NCBI RefSeq assembly: GCF_002027545.1
Contig: NZ_MXAN01000060.1
Span: forward strand, 1-14,741
Reading direction: 5' to 3'
Origin: Moraxella lacunata
GTDB lineage: Bacteria > Pseudomonadota > Gammaproteobacteria > Pseudomonadales > Moraxellaceae
DNA length: 14,741 nt
The position numbers and the translations under genes were made by a program. Of this stretch, positions 7,471 through 14,741 are shown piece after piece. Positions within the stretch are counted from its first letter, which is position 1. The number at the start of each line of letters is the position of its first letter. The notes under the pieces were generated by a model, which ran no database searches, was not told where the DNA came from, and was given only the letters and a program-made list of their open reading frames with translations.

Positions 7471-8484
7471 CTAAGATTTATCAAGTCGCAAATCTCCATA
7501 TTTTATCCATGTCATCTTGATAAATAACCGATAAATCAACCAACACAATACAGCAGGCAGGATAAAATGAAACATCCCAATCAGCACCCAAACACGGACG
7601 GAGGCACCCATGGCATCAAGCGTGCCAATTTGTCCAACCAATCCGCTTGTTCCCATACCAGCACCACTTGGAATGTTCTGCATGCCAAAGATTACCGTGG
7701 CAAAGGGGGCTAGGATTGCACCTGTCAAGATGGGGGGCAACCACAGTTTGGGGTTTTTGACGAGATTGGGCAGTTGTATCATGCTTGTTCCCAAACCACA
7801 GGCGATTGTTGTACCTATGCCATTGTCCTTATGACTCATGGCGGCAAAGCCTATCATATGAGCAGCACAGCCCACAGTGGCAGCGCCTGCCCCAAGACCA
7901 CTTAGTCCCAAACTGATGGCGATGGCAGCACTTGATATGGGCAAGGTCAGTAGCACACCCATGACAACCGCCACGACCATGCTCATGATGATGGGGCTAA
8001 GACCCATCGCCCATGTGATGACATCAGAGACGCTCATGAGAGCAGATGAGATGAGAGGGCTTAGGGTGTGAGCGATGATTGCCCCTGTCAGCAGTGTTGT
8101 TAGTGGTGTAACGATGATATCAAGCGGTGTGGTGCGATGGACGAATTTGCCACACTCTGCCGCTATGATGACAGCGACCAACGCCCCTATCGGGCTTGCC
8201 CCCATGAGTCCGACCGTGGTACAAGCAAGCATGACCAAAGGCGGTGCTTTGATGCCGTATGCCACGCCCACGCCAATGGCAACGCCCATCATGCTTTGGG
8301 CTTGACTGCCGATATCAATAAGCCACGGCATGGATAGCCAGGTACCCATGTTTTTTAAAATCAATCCCAAAATCAGTGTACCAAACAGCCCCAACGCCAT
8401 AAAGTTTAGGGCGTCTATGCCATAACGTTGGAGTGAAAAAACGATGTTTTGCTTGGCAAGATGAGCAGATAAGCGGTTGTTCAT
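7471..8484 (-). CDS. PfoR / PTS_EIIC_2-family membrane protein (orphan)
   Basis: A 337-residue integral membrane protein with about eight to ten hydrophobic segments across residues 26-325. Family signatures are TPLDIIVTPLTTLLTG (119-134), LPISSAAI (181-188), the stretch GAATVGCAAHMIGFA (200-214), GTSMIQLPN (232-240) and GAGMGTSGLVGQ (274-285). These belong to the PTS EIIC-like family that includes Clostridium perfringens PfoR, once described as a toxin regulator. The substrate is unknown. No EIIA, EIIB or HPr gene is nearby, so sugar phosphotransfer is not supported by context. It begins 14 bases after the gltA terminator and has no clear ribosome-binding site at the chosen ATG. It may be read by leakage through that terminator or from an unseen promoter. 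Confidence 0.85.
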   Translation of the reverse strand: MNNRLSAHLAKQNIVFSLQRYGIDALNFMALGLFGTLILGLILKNMGTWLSMPWLIDIGSQAQSMMGVAIGVGVAYGIKAPPLVMLACTTVGLMGASPIGALVAVIIAAECGKFVHRTTPLDIIVTPLTTLLTGAIIAHTLSPLISSALMSVSDVITWAMGLSPIIMSMVVAVVMGVLLTLPISSAAIAISLGLSGLGAGAATVGCAAHMIGFAAMSHKDNGIGTTIACGLGTSMIQLPNLVKNPKLWLPPILTGAILAPFATVIFGMQNIPSGAGMGTSGLVGQIGTLDAMGASVRVWVLIGMFHFILPAVLCWLIYRLFIKMTWIKYGDLRLDKS

Positions 8485-8497
8485 GGCGATAATCTTG

Positions 8498-8527
8498 TAA
8501 AAAATCCTCCAATCGCTTGGGGGATTT
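8498..8527 (-). terminator. Intrinsic terminator after gltA
   Basis: In the minus-strand RNA AAATCCCCCAA (8527-8517) pairs with TTGGAGGATTT (8512-8502) at 10 of 11 positions. The loop is GCGA, the same tetraloop as the his attenuator, and it runs into a T tract. It lies 27 bases after the gltA stop codon. Confidence 0.85.
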
Positions 8528-8553
8528 TATGGTCATTTGTTAAAAGATGGGTA

Positions 8554-9831
8554 TTACTTGCGGTCTTCCACTTTAACAAAGGCACGGTGTTTTTCACCCA
8601 CATAACGCTGACGTGGACGACCGATTTTGAATGCTTCTGAGTGCATTTCTGTCCAGTGAGCAATCCAGCCTGCGGTACGAGCTAGGGCAAAGATAACAGT
8701 GAACATAGACGTTGGGATGCCAATGGCTTTTAGGATGATGCCAGAGTAGAAGTCTACGTTTGGATATAGTTTACGGTCGATGAAGTATTGGTCAGACAGA
8801 GCGATTTTTTCTAGTTCCATCGCCAGTTGTAGTTTGGGGTCATTGACACCCAAGGCACCCAGCACTTCATCACAGGTCTCTTTCATCACTTTGGCACGGG
8901 GGTCAAAATTCTTATAAACACGGTGTCCAAAGCCCATGAGTTTGGCTTCTTTGGTCTTAACTTTTTCCATGAACGGAGCAACGTTCTCGACCGAACCAAT
9001 CTCATCTAGCATGGTAAGTACCGCTTCGTTGGCACCACCGTGTGATGGCCCCCATAGGGCTGCGATGCCTGATGCGATACAGGCGTATGGGTTGGCACCT
9101 GTTGAACCTGCCAGACGTACGGTAGAAGTCGATGCGTTTTGTTCGTGGTCAGCGTGCAGGGTAAAGATTTTATCCATCGCTTTGACCAGTACAGGATTTG
9201 GTTTATAATCCACGTCACCAGGGGTGGCGAACATCATGTATAGGAAGTTTTCAGCATAGCTAAAATCTTTGCGTGGATACATGAATGGCTGACCGATAGA
9301 GTATTTGTAGCTCATGGCAGCAAGGGTTGGCACCTTGGCAATCAAGTCCACAGCCGTGTCATCACGGTGGTCAGCGTCAGAGATGTCTAGATGGTTGTGA
9401 TAGAAGGCAGACAATGCACCGACCACACCAATCATAATCGCCATCGGGTGAGCGTCACGGCGGAAACCTTCAAAGAACTTACGCAGTTGGTCGTGCACTG
9501 CCATGTGGTCATTGATGCGTGTGTAGAATTTGTCTTTTTCTTCGGCATTTGGCAGGTCGCCATAGAGCAAAGCATAACAAACCTCCAAATAGTCAGCGTT
9601 GTCGGCAAGCTCGTCAATGGCATAGCCACGGTGCAAAAGCTCGCCTTTGTCGCCATCAATATAAGTTAGGGCAGATTCTACGGGGGCAGTTGCCATGAAA
9701 CCAGGGTCATACGTCCAAAAACCTGCTTTATTGACCGCAGTCACGTCTAGCACAGGGCGACCCAAGGTGGATTCTAGGACTGGCATTTCATATTCCGTGC
9801 CATCAACGACTAATTTCACTTGTTGTGTCAT
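8554..9831 (-). CDS. gltA: Citrate synthase (type II, hexameric)
   Basis: GltA condenses oxaloacetate with acetyl-CoA to citrate at the entry of the TCA cycle, in the cytoplasm. The 425 residues match the Gram-negative hexameric, NADH-sensitive class, which has a small N-terminal domain (about 1-45) absent from short forms. Active-site residues are visible: H264 in [11 protein letters not shown]303 in [14 protein letters not shown] and D360 in YPNVDFYSG. The [19 protein letters not shown] segment (225-243) is also characteristic. AAGG lies eight bases before the ATG. It is transcribed away from sdhCDAB across a 1.1-kb spacer, a common arrangement in gammaproteobacteria, and ends in its own terminator. 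Confidence 0.98.
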   Translation of the reverse strand: MTQQVKLVVDGTEYEMPVLESTLGRPVLDVTAVNKAGFWTYDPGFMATAPVESALTYIDGDKGELLHRGYAIDELADNADYLEVCYALLYGDLPNAEEKDKFYTRINDHMAVHDQLRKFFEGFRRDAHPMAIMIGVVGALSAFYHNHLDISDADHRDDTAVDLIAKVPTLAAMSYKYSIGQPFMYPRKDFSYAENFLYMMFATPGDVDYKPNPVLVKAMDKIFTLHADHEQNASTSTVRLAGSTGANPYACIASGIAALWGPSHGGANEAVLTMLDEIGSVENVAPFMEKVKTKEAKLMGFGHRVYKNFDPRAKVMKETCDEVLGALGVNDPKLQLAMELEKIALSDQYFIDRKLYPNVDFYSGIILKAIGIPTSMFTVIFALARTAGWIAHWTEMHSEAFKIGRPRQRYVGEKHRAFVKVEDRK

Positions 9832-9845
9832 AATAATAACCTTAT

Positions 9846-10033
9846 TTAATGGTGCCTAAATCCTGACCCAAAAGCCTTATCCTGCTTGGTTTGGGCTAAT
9901 TTGGCATTGTGAATTTGCATGTTGGCAGGTAGCTCAACATGATGTCCTTGGTCTTGTTGGTCGCTGAGTTCCTTGCCTTGCGTCCGTTTGCCAAAGCAAA
10001 GGCATATTGCTCATCATCGCCATCAAGTAGCAT
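9846..10033 (-). pseudogene. Possible small frameshifted gene upstream of gltA
   Basis: An ATG at 10033 opens a frame reading MLLDGDDEQYAFALANGR. A second frame then reads GKELSDQQDQGHHVELPA and, 12 residues later, [18 protein letters not shown], stopping at 9846. Joining them needs a one-base shift near 9976-9982; the span is 188 bases, two more than a multiple of three. The composed 62-residue product looks protein-like, rich in Gln and His and without low-complexity runs. No ribosome-binding site is visible at the ATG. The stop lies 14 bases before gltA. I do not recognise a family. It could be a decayed gene, a sequencing error in an intact gene, or chance. Confidence 0.3.
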
Positions 10034-10284
10034 GATGATACAAAAACTTTGCCAAACTTACAAGCCCTAGCATGATAAATTCCTTAAAAAATTGTAATTA
10101 ATCCCCCAAACCCTTACACTTATTCACTTTTTTGTCCAAGCCCAGTTTTCCTAAACCGCCCAAATCATAAAAACCTTAATCATCATACGGATTTTTTGAC
10201 ATATTTTGTAACAATATTATCGGTAAAGTGGTTAAAATTTTGGCAAAAAATTTGGCGTCAGTTACATAAAAGTTGTAATTTTGT

Positions 10285-10313
10285 TTGTAAAATTTGTTCA
10301 AGCGTTTTATAAT
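10285..10313 (+). promoter_or_regulatory. Candidate distal promoter toward sdhC
   Basis: TTGTAA (10285-10290) and a perfect TATAAT (10308-10313) are 17 bases apart on the plus strand. If used, the transcript would carry a leader of about 600 bases before sdhC. The surroundings are very AT-rich, so chance matches are expected. Confidence 0.35.
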
Positions 10314-10715
10314 TTATCTGTTTAACTTGGCAGGTCATTTTAAAAAACGATAATCAATTTCATTGTCAATAGGGTGACACGACATTTGATGAATTTTGTA
10401 ATAAATTTGTGATAAGTCTTTTGATGGTTTTACAAAAATTTGACAAAAAGTGTCGTAAAAGTCCGTGAGATTTTACTGATAAACATTCTCAAATGTGCTG
10501 TTTGGACAAGGTTTTAAAAGATTAAAGATTTTTAATGATTTGTAAAAAGTAAAAATAGCGATGTGTTTAAGCCTGATGGCTTTTGCATGGTTGCTTGGCA
10601 CGCTGACACCGCGTGACACAAGCGACATTGATTTAACGCTGTGTTCAGACTTCTTATTTTAAAGACAGCCTGACGGTGTGATTTTTTGCGTTTAAAAATT
10701 TAAAATATCTTTCTA

Positions 10716-10721
10716 TATAAT
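10716..10721 (+). promoter_or_regulatory. Candidate -10 element of the proximal sdhC promoter
   Basis: A perfect TATAAT occurs here, giving a leader of roughly 190 bases before sdhC. No good -35 box lies at 16-18 bases upstream, so an activator-dependent promoter, or a chance match, is possible. Confidence 0.3.
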
Positions 10722-10920
10722 ATTCATGATGCTCATGCCAAATCATCTAGGGTAACTCATCAGATTTGGCAGATAAAATCAAAACCGATATTTTAAGTTT
10801 TTAATTTTACAATTTAAAGACAGTTTTGTATTTTAATTGTGGCAAAAATCACCCAAAAAGCCAGCTCTCCTTGCCGTCTTGTTCGTTTTGTACGGCTCAT
10901 TTTGATAAGGACGCCCGCTC

Positions 10921-11301
10921 GTGAAAGATAACCGACCGATTAACTTACCCCTAAGCCAAGTGATTGCGGTGAACTCAAAGTCCCCAATCGCTATGGCTTC
11001 TATTTTGCACCGTGTATCAGGCATTGTGCTGTTTTTGCTTGTGCCTGTCATGCTGTGTATTTTACAGACATCACTGTCATCGCCAGAAGGGTTTGAGACG
11101 GTGCTAAATAATATCGCCCTGCGTTTTGTGGCGTGGATTTTTGTGGCGGCGACCGCTTACCATTTTGTCATGGGCATCAAGCATTTATTGGCTGACCTTG
11201 GCATGAACGAAGAGTTCAAATCAGGTAAGATGGCGGCGATTGTGAGTTTTGTTATCGCAGCTGTGTTGATTGTTGCGTCCTTTGTGTGGGTGATGTTCTA
11301 A
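10921..11301 (+). CDS. sdhC: Succinate dehydrogenase cytochrome b556 subunit SdhC
   Basis: SdhC is one of the two membrane anchors of complex II; with SdhD it binds haem b and ubiquinone in the inner membrane. The 126 residues carry the family signatures: NRPINLPL near the start, ASILHRVSG (26-34) containing quinone-site S27 and R31 at the same positions as in E. coli, and AYHFVMGIKHLLADLG with haem ligand H81. Three hydrophobic spans lie at about 28-50, 66-88 and 104-125. The start is GTG, supported by AAGGA nine bases upstream. It begins the sdhCDAB operon and its stop overlaps the sdhD start. Confidence 0.96.
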   Translation: MKDNRPINLPLSQVIAVNSKSPIAMASILHRVSGIVLFLLVPVMLCILQTSLSSPEGFETVLNNIALRFVAWIFVAATAYHFVMGIKHLLADLGMNEEFKSGKMAAIVSFVIAAVLIVASFVWVMF

Positions 11302-11657
11302 TGAAAAGAAACAATTCAGGCATTAAAAGTGCGACTGGCTTGACAGGTTCAGGTTCACGAGATTGGATTTTACAGCGTATCAGTGCGGTTGTCTTAGCAG
11401 TTTATAGCGTTGTTATGGTGGGCTTTTTCCTATTTAATGATGTGAATTTTGAAATCTGGCAAGGCTTTATGCTAAGTCTACCAATGAAGCTATTTAGCTT
11501 GGTGGCGATTTTGTCGCTCGTGTTTCACGCATGGGTGGGCATGTGGACGGTTTTGACCGATTATGTCAAATCATCAGGTCTGCGTTTGGTCATCCAATCT
11601 TTGGTCATTATCGCTGTTTTGGTCTATCTGTTTTGGGGCGTGATGATTTTTTGGTAA
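11301..11657 (+). CDS. sdhD: Succinate dehydrogenase membrane anchor subunit SdhD
   Basis: SdhD is the second membrane anchor of complex II. The 118-residue protein has three hydrophobic spans (about 27-46, 62-85 and 95-117) and the motif HAWVGMWTVLTDYVK, including H76 and the quinone-site pair D87-Y88. I chose the ATG at 11301, which shares one base with the sdhC stop (TAATG) and fits translational coupling, rather than the in-frame GTG at 11286, which would sit inside sdhC. A 51-base gap separates it from sdhA. Confidence 0.95.
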   Translation: MKRNNSGIKSATGLTGSGSRDWILQRISAVVLAVYSVVMVGFFLFNDVNFEIWQGFMLSLPMKLFSLVAILSLVFHAWVGMWTVLTDYVKSSGLRLVIQSLVIIAVLVYLFWGVMIFW

Positions 11658-11708
11658 TTAACCAAAGTTTCAAAACACAAATACCAAATAAAATCATTAG
11701 GAATTAAC

Positions 11709-13559
11709 ATGGCAACAAACCAAGATAATACAATTAATAATATCCCAACACTCAACTTTGATGCGGTGATTGTTGGTGGTGGCGGTTCAGGCATGAGAGC
11801 ATCTTTGCAACTGGTTGAAGGTGGTATGAAAGTTGCTGTTTTGACAAAAGTATTTCCAACCCGTAGCCACACTGTTGCTGCCCAAGGCGGTATCGGTGCG
11901 TCTTTGGGTAACATGAGTCCTGACAACTGGCATTTTCACTTTTATGATACCGTCAAAGGCTCTGACTGGTTAGGCGACCAAGATGCCATTGAATATATGT
12001 GCCGTGAAGCCCCAAAAGTCGTGTACGAACTAGAACACATGGGCATGCCGTTTGACCGTAACGCAGACGGCACGATTTATCAGCGTCCGTTTGGTGGACA
12101 CTCTGCCGAATACGGAGCAAAACCTGTTCCCCGTGCGTGTGCGGCAGCCGACCGTACAGGACACGCTCTGTTGCACACTCTGTACCAAAAGAACCTAGAA
12201 AAAGGCACGCAGTTTTTTGTGGAGTGGATTGCCCTTGACCTTATCAAGGACGCAGACGGCAACATCAATGGCGTGATTGCCCTAGACCAAGAAACAGGCA
12301 ATGTTTCTGTGTTTCAGGCTCAAACAACGATATTGGCAACAGGTGGGGCAGGGCGTATTTTCCGTGCTTCAACCAACGCCTACATCAACACAGGGGACGG
12401 CTTGGGCATGGCGGTGCGTGCTGGCATTCCTTTGCAAGACATGGAATTTTGGCAATTTCACCCAACGGGCGTGGCAGGAGCGGGCGTGCTTTTGACCGAA
12501 GGCTGTCGTGGTGAGGGTGCGATTTTGCGTAACAAACATGGCGAGCCGTTTATGGAGCGTTATGCCCCGACACTAAAAGACCTTGCCCCCCGTGATTTCG
12601 TCTCTCGCTCTATGGACCAAGAGATTAAAGAAGGGCGTGGCTGTGGTCCTAATGGCGACTACATTTTGATGGACATGACGCATTTGGGTCTAGACACCTT
12701 GATGAAGCGTTTGCCGTCTGTGTTTGAGATTAGCCACAACTTTGCCAACGTGGACATCGCCAAAGAAGCCGTGCCTGTCGTGCCTACCATTCACTATATG
12801 ATGGGTGGTATCCCAACCAACATTCACGGTCAAGTAACCGTGCCTGTGCTTGACGGTCATGTGGACGAACAAGGTCTATATACCGAAGGTCGTGTGGTCA
12901 AAGGCTTGTACGCCATTGGCGAATGTGCGTGTGTGTCAGTACACGGTGCAAACCGTCTAGGCACGAACTCACTGCTTGACCTAGTGGTGTTTGGTCGTGC
13001 GGCAGGTCAGCATATCCTAGACGAATTTGCCAAATCAGACCGCAGTTATAAGCCACTTGACCCGCGAGTGCTAGACTTTACCCAATCTCGTCTTGATAAG
13101 CTACAAAACTCTACCGAAGGCTACAACGCCCAAGAAGTTGCCGATGAGATTCGTAATACCATGCAGGCTCATGCTGGTGTGTTTCGGACTCAGGCACTGA
13201 TGGATGAAGGTGTGCAAAAAATCATGGCATTGGCTCCAAAAGTTGAGCAAATCCATCTAAAAGACAAATCAGCCGTTTTTAATACCGCTCGTGTTGAAGC
13301 CTTAGAGGTTGCTAATCTCTACGAGGTGGCAAAAGCGACCATGTTATCAGCGTCTTTGCGTCATGAATGCCGTGGGGCTCATAGCGTGCTGGATTATGAA
13401 AAGCCAGAAGACGACAGCTATGCCCCACTAGGACGTAACGACCATGAGTGGATGAAGCACACGCTTTGGTACTCTGAGGGCAACCGTGTGGTGTATAAGC
13501 CTGTACGCAAAAAGCCTTTGACTGTGGACTACTGTGAGCCACGAGTGCGTACGTTCTAA
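11709..13559 (+). CDS. sdhA: Succinate dehydrogenase flavoprotein subunit SdhA
   Basis: SdhA oxidises succinate to fumarate with covalently bound FAD, on the cytoplasmic side of complex II. The 616 residues cover the family fully. The FAD-binding motif VIVGGGGSGMRASLQL is at 20-35, and the flavin-linked histidine is H54 in TRSHTVAAQGG. Substrate-site residues are H251 in FHPTG, E264 in LLTEGCRGEG, R295 in APRDFVSR, H362 in TIHYMMGG and R416 in HGANRLGTNSLLD. The C-terminal helical domain contains LRHECRGAHS. A TAGGA ribosome-binding site precedes the ATG by six bases. It is well conserved, with no sign of damage. Confidence 0.98.
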   Translation: MATNQDNTINNIPTLNFDAVIVGGGGSGMRASLQLVEGGMKVAVLTKVFPTRSHTVAAQGGIGASLGNMSPDNWHFHFYDTVKGSDWLGDQDAIEYMCREAPKVVYELEHMGMPFDRNADGTIYQRPFGGHSAEYGAKPVPRACAAADRTGHALLHTLYQKNLEKGTQFFVEWIALDLIKDADGNINGVIALDQETGNVSVFQAQTTILATGGAGRIFRASTNAYINTGDGLGMAVRAGIPLQDMEFWQFHPTGVAGAGVLLTEGCRGEGAILRNKHGEPFMERYAPTLKDLAPRDFVSRSMDQEIKEGRGCGPNGDYILMDMTHLGLDTLMKRLPSVFEISHNFANVDIAKEAVPVVPTIHYMMGGIPTNIHGQVTVPVLDGHVDEQGLYTEGRVVKGLYAIGECACVSVHGANRLGTNSLLDLVVFGRAAGQHILDEFAKSDRSYKPLDPRVLDFTQSRLDKLQNSTEGYNAQEVADEIRNTMQAHAGVFRTQALMDEGVQKIMALAPKVEQIHLKDKSAVFNTARVEALEVANLYEVAKATMLSASLRHECRGAHSVLDYEKPEDDSYAPLGRNDHEWMKHTLWYSEGNRVVYKPVRKKPLTVDYCEPRVRTF

Positions 13560-13574
13560 TTTTGGCAAATTATC

Positions 13575-13600
13575 TAAGTTGGGTGTAAAAGCCCAACTTA
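13575..13600 (+). other. Hairpin between sdhA and sdhB
   Basis: TAAGTTGGG (13575-13583) and CCCAACTTA (13592-13600) form a perfect 9-bp stem with an eight-base loop. No T tract follows, so it is not a standard terminator. It may set transcript processing or stability within sdhCDAB, since the gap to sdhB (136 bases) is the largest in the operon. Confidence 0.5.
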
Positions 13601-13695
13601 TACAGATGAATTGGCAAAATGTATCATTTCAAATTTAAATTAGGTCTTTTTTAACAAAAACAGTTAAAAATCCCAAATTTCCAATGGAGAAACCC

Positions 13696-14406
13696 ATGAG
13701 TCGAGGCAAACGCATTGTAGAGATTTATCGCTACGACCCAGACAAAGACAAAGCCCCCTATATGCAAAGCTACGAGATTGAGCTGTTAGATACGGATCGT
13801 ATGCTACTAGATGTATTACTGCGTCTAAAAAAACAGGATGAGACCTTAACCTTTCGTCGTTCATGCCGTGAGGGCATCTGTGGCTCAGATGGCATGAACA
13901 TCAATGGTAAAAATGGCTTGGCGTGCCTGATTAATATGAATACCCTGCCAGAGAAAATCATCATTCGTCCCCTGCCGGGTCTGCCCGTCATCAAGGATTT
14001 GGTGGTGGACATGAACCAATTTTATGCTCAATATGAAAAAGTTCATCCGTTCCTAATCAATTCACAACCTGCTCCGCCAAAAGAGCGTTTGCAGTCGCCA
14101 GAAGACCGTGAGAAGATGAATGGCTTGTATGAGTGCATCTTGTGTGCGTGCTGTTCAACGGCTTGCCCATCATTTTGGTGGAACCCAGATAAGTTCTTGG
14201 GGCCGTCAGCCCTGCTTAACGGCTACCGCTTTATCATTGACAGCCGTGATACCGACACCCAAGCTCGTTTGGCTCGCCTAGATGACCCATTTAGCTTGTT
14301 CCGCTGTCGTGGTATCATGAACTGCGTGTCGGTGTGTCCAAAGGGTCTCAACCCCACTAAGGCTATCGGTCATATCCGTAATATGCTACTTGATGCAGCA
14401 GGCTAA
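13696..14406 (+). CDS. sdhB: Succinate dehydrogenase iron-sulfur subunit SdhB
   Basis: SdhB carries electrons from SdhA FAD to quinone through three iron-sulfur clusters. The N-terminal ferredoxin domain holds the [2Fe-2S] site C57, C62, D65 and C77, where Asp replaces Cys as in E. coli. The C-terminal domain holds C147, C150, C153 and C157 (CILCACCSTACP) and C204, C210 and C214 for the [4Fe-4S] and [3Fe-4S] clusters. The quinone-site tryptophan region is PSFWWNP. I chose the second ATG (236 residues): GGAG lies six bases before it, while the ATG at 13684 overlaps that site. It is the last gene of sdhCDAB seen here; an insertion sequence follows. Confidence 0.97.
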   Translation: MSRGKRIVEIYRYDPDKDKAPYMQSYEIELLDTDRMLLDVLLRLKKQDETLTFRRSCREGICGSDGMNINGKNGLACLINMNTLPEKIIIRPLPGLPVIKDLVVDMNQFYAQYEKVHPFLINSQPAPPKERLQSPEDREKMNGLYECILCACCSTACPSFWWNPDKFLGPSALLNGYRFIIDSRDTDTQARLARLDDPFSLFRCRGIMNCVSVCPKGLNPTKAIGHIRNMLLDAAG

Positions 14407-14432
14407 CTGCTTTGCTTGATGAAGAAAACCCT

Positions 14433-14465
14433 ACCCCAAAAGTTAGACACTCTAACCTTTGGGGT
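14433..14465 (+). promoter_or_regulatory. Hairpin over the transposase ribosome-binding site
   Basis: ACCCCAAAAGTTAGA (14433-14447) and TCTAACCTTTGGGGT (14451-14465) pair at 14 of 15 positions around the loop CAC. The 3' arm contains GGGGT, the likely ribosome-binding site, seven bases before the transposase ATG. Transcripts entering from sdhB would fold and hide this site, as known for some other insertion sequences. It could also act as a weak terminator, though only a short T run follows. Confidence 0.6.
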
Positions 14466-14472
14466 GCTTTCT

Positions 14473-14741
14473 ATGGCAAAATACACAACCGACTTTAAAC
14501 TGTCTGTGATTGGGTATTATCTTAATCATCATGGCTACAAACAAACCGCTAAACACTTTAATCTAAACCACAAAACCGTAGAGCTATGGGTTAAACTCTA
14601 TCAAGCACATGGCATTGATGGCATAAAAAGACGACACACAAAGGCTGTCTATGACACCACCTTTAAACTTGACGCAATCAAACAACTTCAACAAGGCAAA
14701 TCGCTTACACAACTTGCCATAGAGCTTAATCTGCCACAACC
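14473..14741 (+). CDS. IS3-family transposase OrfA (helix-turn-helix, partial)
   Basis: The frame starts MAKYTTDFKLSVIGYYLNHH and runs open for about 89 codons to the window end. Two helix-turn-helix units are visible: residues about 8-45 (GYKQTAKHFNLNHKTVELWVKLY) and a second beginning near 63 (FKLDAIKQLQQGKSLTQLAIELNLP). The stretch HGIDGIKRRH between them is typical of IS150-group OrfA proteins. OrfA binds the element ends; the DDE catalytic OrfB would follow outside the window, usually by programmed frameshift. Whether the element is intact cannot be judged. Confidence 0.85.
   Translation, partial: MAKYTTDFKLSVIGYYLNHHGYKQTAKHFNLNHKTVELWVKLYQAHGIDGIKRRHTKAVYDTTFKLDAIKQLQQGKSLTQLAIELNLPQ

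Larger units (their letters stand above)
9832..10920. other. Divergent gltA-sdhC spacer
   Basis: This 1,089-base region holds no long open frame. Next to gltA (9846-10033) is a possible frameshifted small gene, listed separately. From about 10050 to 10560 it is very AT-rich, with poly-A/T tracts and one good plus-strand promoter match. From 10561 to 10680 it becomes more GC-rich and contains a doubtful 33-codon frame. From 10690 to 10900 it is AT-rich again, with a perfect TATAAT at 10716-10721 and the sdhC ribosome-binding site at 10907-10911. It presumably holds the control regions of both gltA and sdhCDAB. I could not place the gltA promoter with confidence. Confidence 0.6.
14420..14741 (+). 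mobile_element. IS3-family insertion sequence, left end (partial)
   Basis: A transposase gene begins at 14473. It is preceded by a terminal sequence containing CCCCAAAAGTTAGACA, a string common at the ends of IS3-family (IS150-like) elements. The exact left edge is uncertain; 14420 (TGAAGAAAACC) is a guess based on the usual TG start. The right end and any target duplication lie outside the window. It sits right after sdhB, where sucA often follows in related bacteria. Confidence 0.75.

Noticed and set aside
10350..10367. Fur-box-like sequence (GATAATCAATTTCATTG) in the gltA-sdhC spacer
   Set aside because: Only partly matches the Fur consensus in a very AT-rich region where such matches are expected by chance.
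10379..10456. ACGACA / TGTCGT inverted pair in the spacer
   Set aside because: Six bases separated by about 66 bases is too weak to support a structure or operator.
10833..11051. 72-codon minus-strand frame at the start of sdhC
   Set aside because: It overlaps sdhC antisense, has no recognisable features and lies over the sdhC ribosome-binding site.
11286..11300. Alternative GTG start for sdhD
   Set aside because: It would add five residues inside sdhC; the ATG overlapping the sdhC stop is the usual coupled start and fits family length.
1..14741. CRISPR arrays, tRNA or rRNA genes, defence or toxin-antitoxin systems
   Set aside because: I looked for regularly spaced repeats, tRNA-like foldings and small paired genes and saw none.

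Overview
The window looks like chromosome of a Moraxella-type gammaproteobacterium (family Moraxellaceae). This rests on the citrate synthase and succinate dehydrogenase proteins, the divergent gltA/sdhCDAB layout and the AT-rich spacers. It is recognition from memory, not a database match. All full-length genes appear intact. I did not find a wholly new system. The most informative object is a complete histidine-operon attenuator in front of an enterobacterial-style his operon.

Positions 1-7415, minus strand: a histidine biosynthesis operon in the order hisL-hisG-hisD-hisC-hisB-hisH-hisA-hisF. It reads away from a strong sigma70-type promoter at 7387-7415. A 15-codon leader peptide with five consecutive His codons (7302-7349) is followed by mutually exclusive RNA hairpins ending in an intrinsic terminator (7198-7230), ahead of hisG. 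HisB is the fused phosphatase-dehydratase, and HisG is the long, histidine-inhibited form. The genes cover every pathway step except HisI/HisE. A further reading frame starts at the hisF stop and leaves the window. Three spacers (hisG-hisD, hisC-hisB, hisH-hisA) carry short palindromic repeats. The hisB-hisH-hisA segment is visibly more AT-rich than hisF, hisD and hisG.

Positions 7471-9831, minus strand: an orphan PfoR/PTS_EIIC_2-type membrane protein, then gltA (citrate synthase), with an intrinsic terminator between them. Positions 9832-10920 form a 1.1-kb, mostly non-coding divergent spacer. It holds a possible frameshifted small gene next to gltA, candidate sdh promoters and a doubtful 33-codon frame.

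Positions 10921-14406, plus strand: sdhC-sdhD-sdhA-sdhB, encoding respiratory complex II. With gltA it supplies two TCA-cycle enzymes, and complex II also feeds the quinone pool. Immediately downstream an IS3-family element begins (about 14420 to the window end), with a hairpin that can hide the transposase ribosome-binding site.
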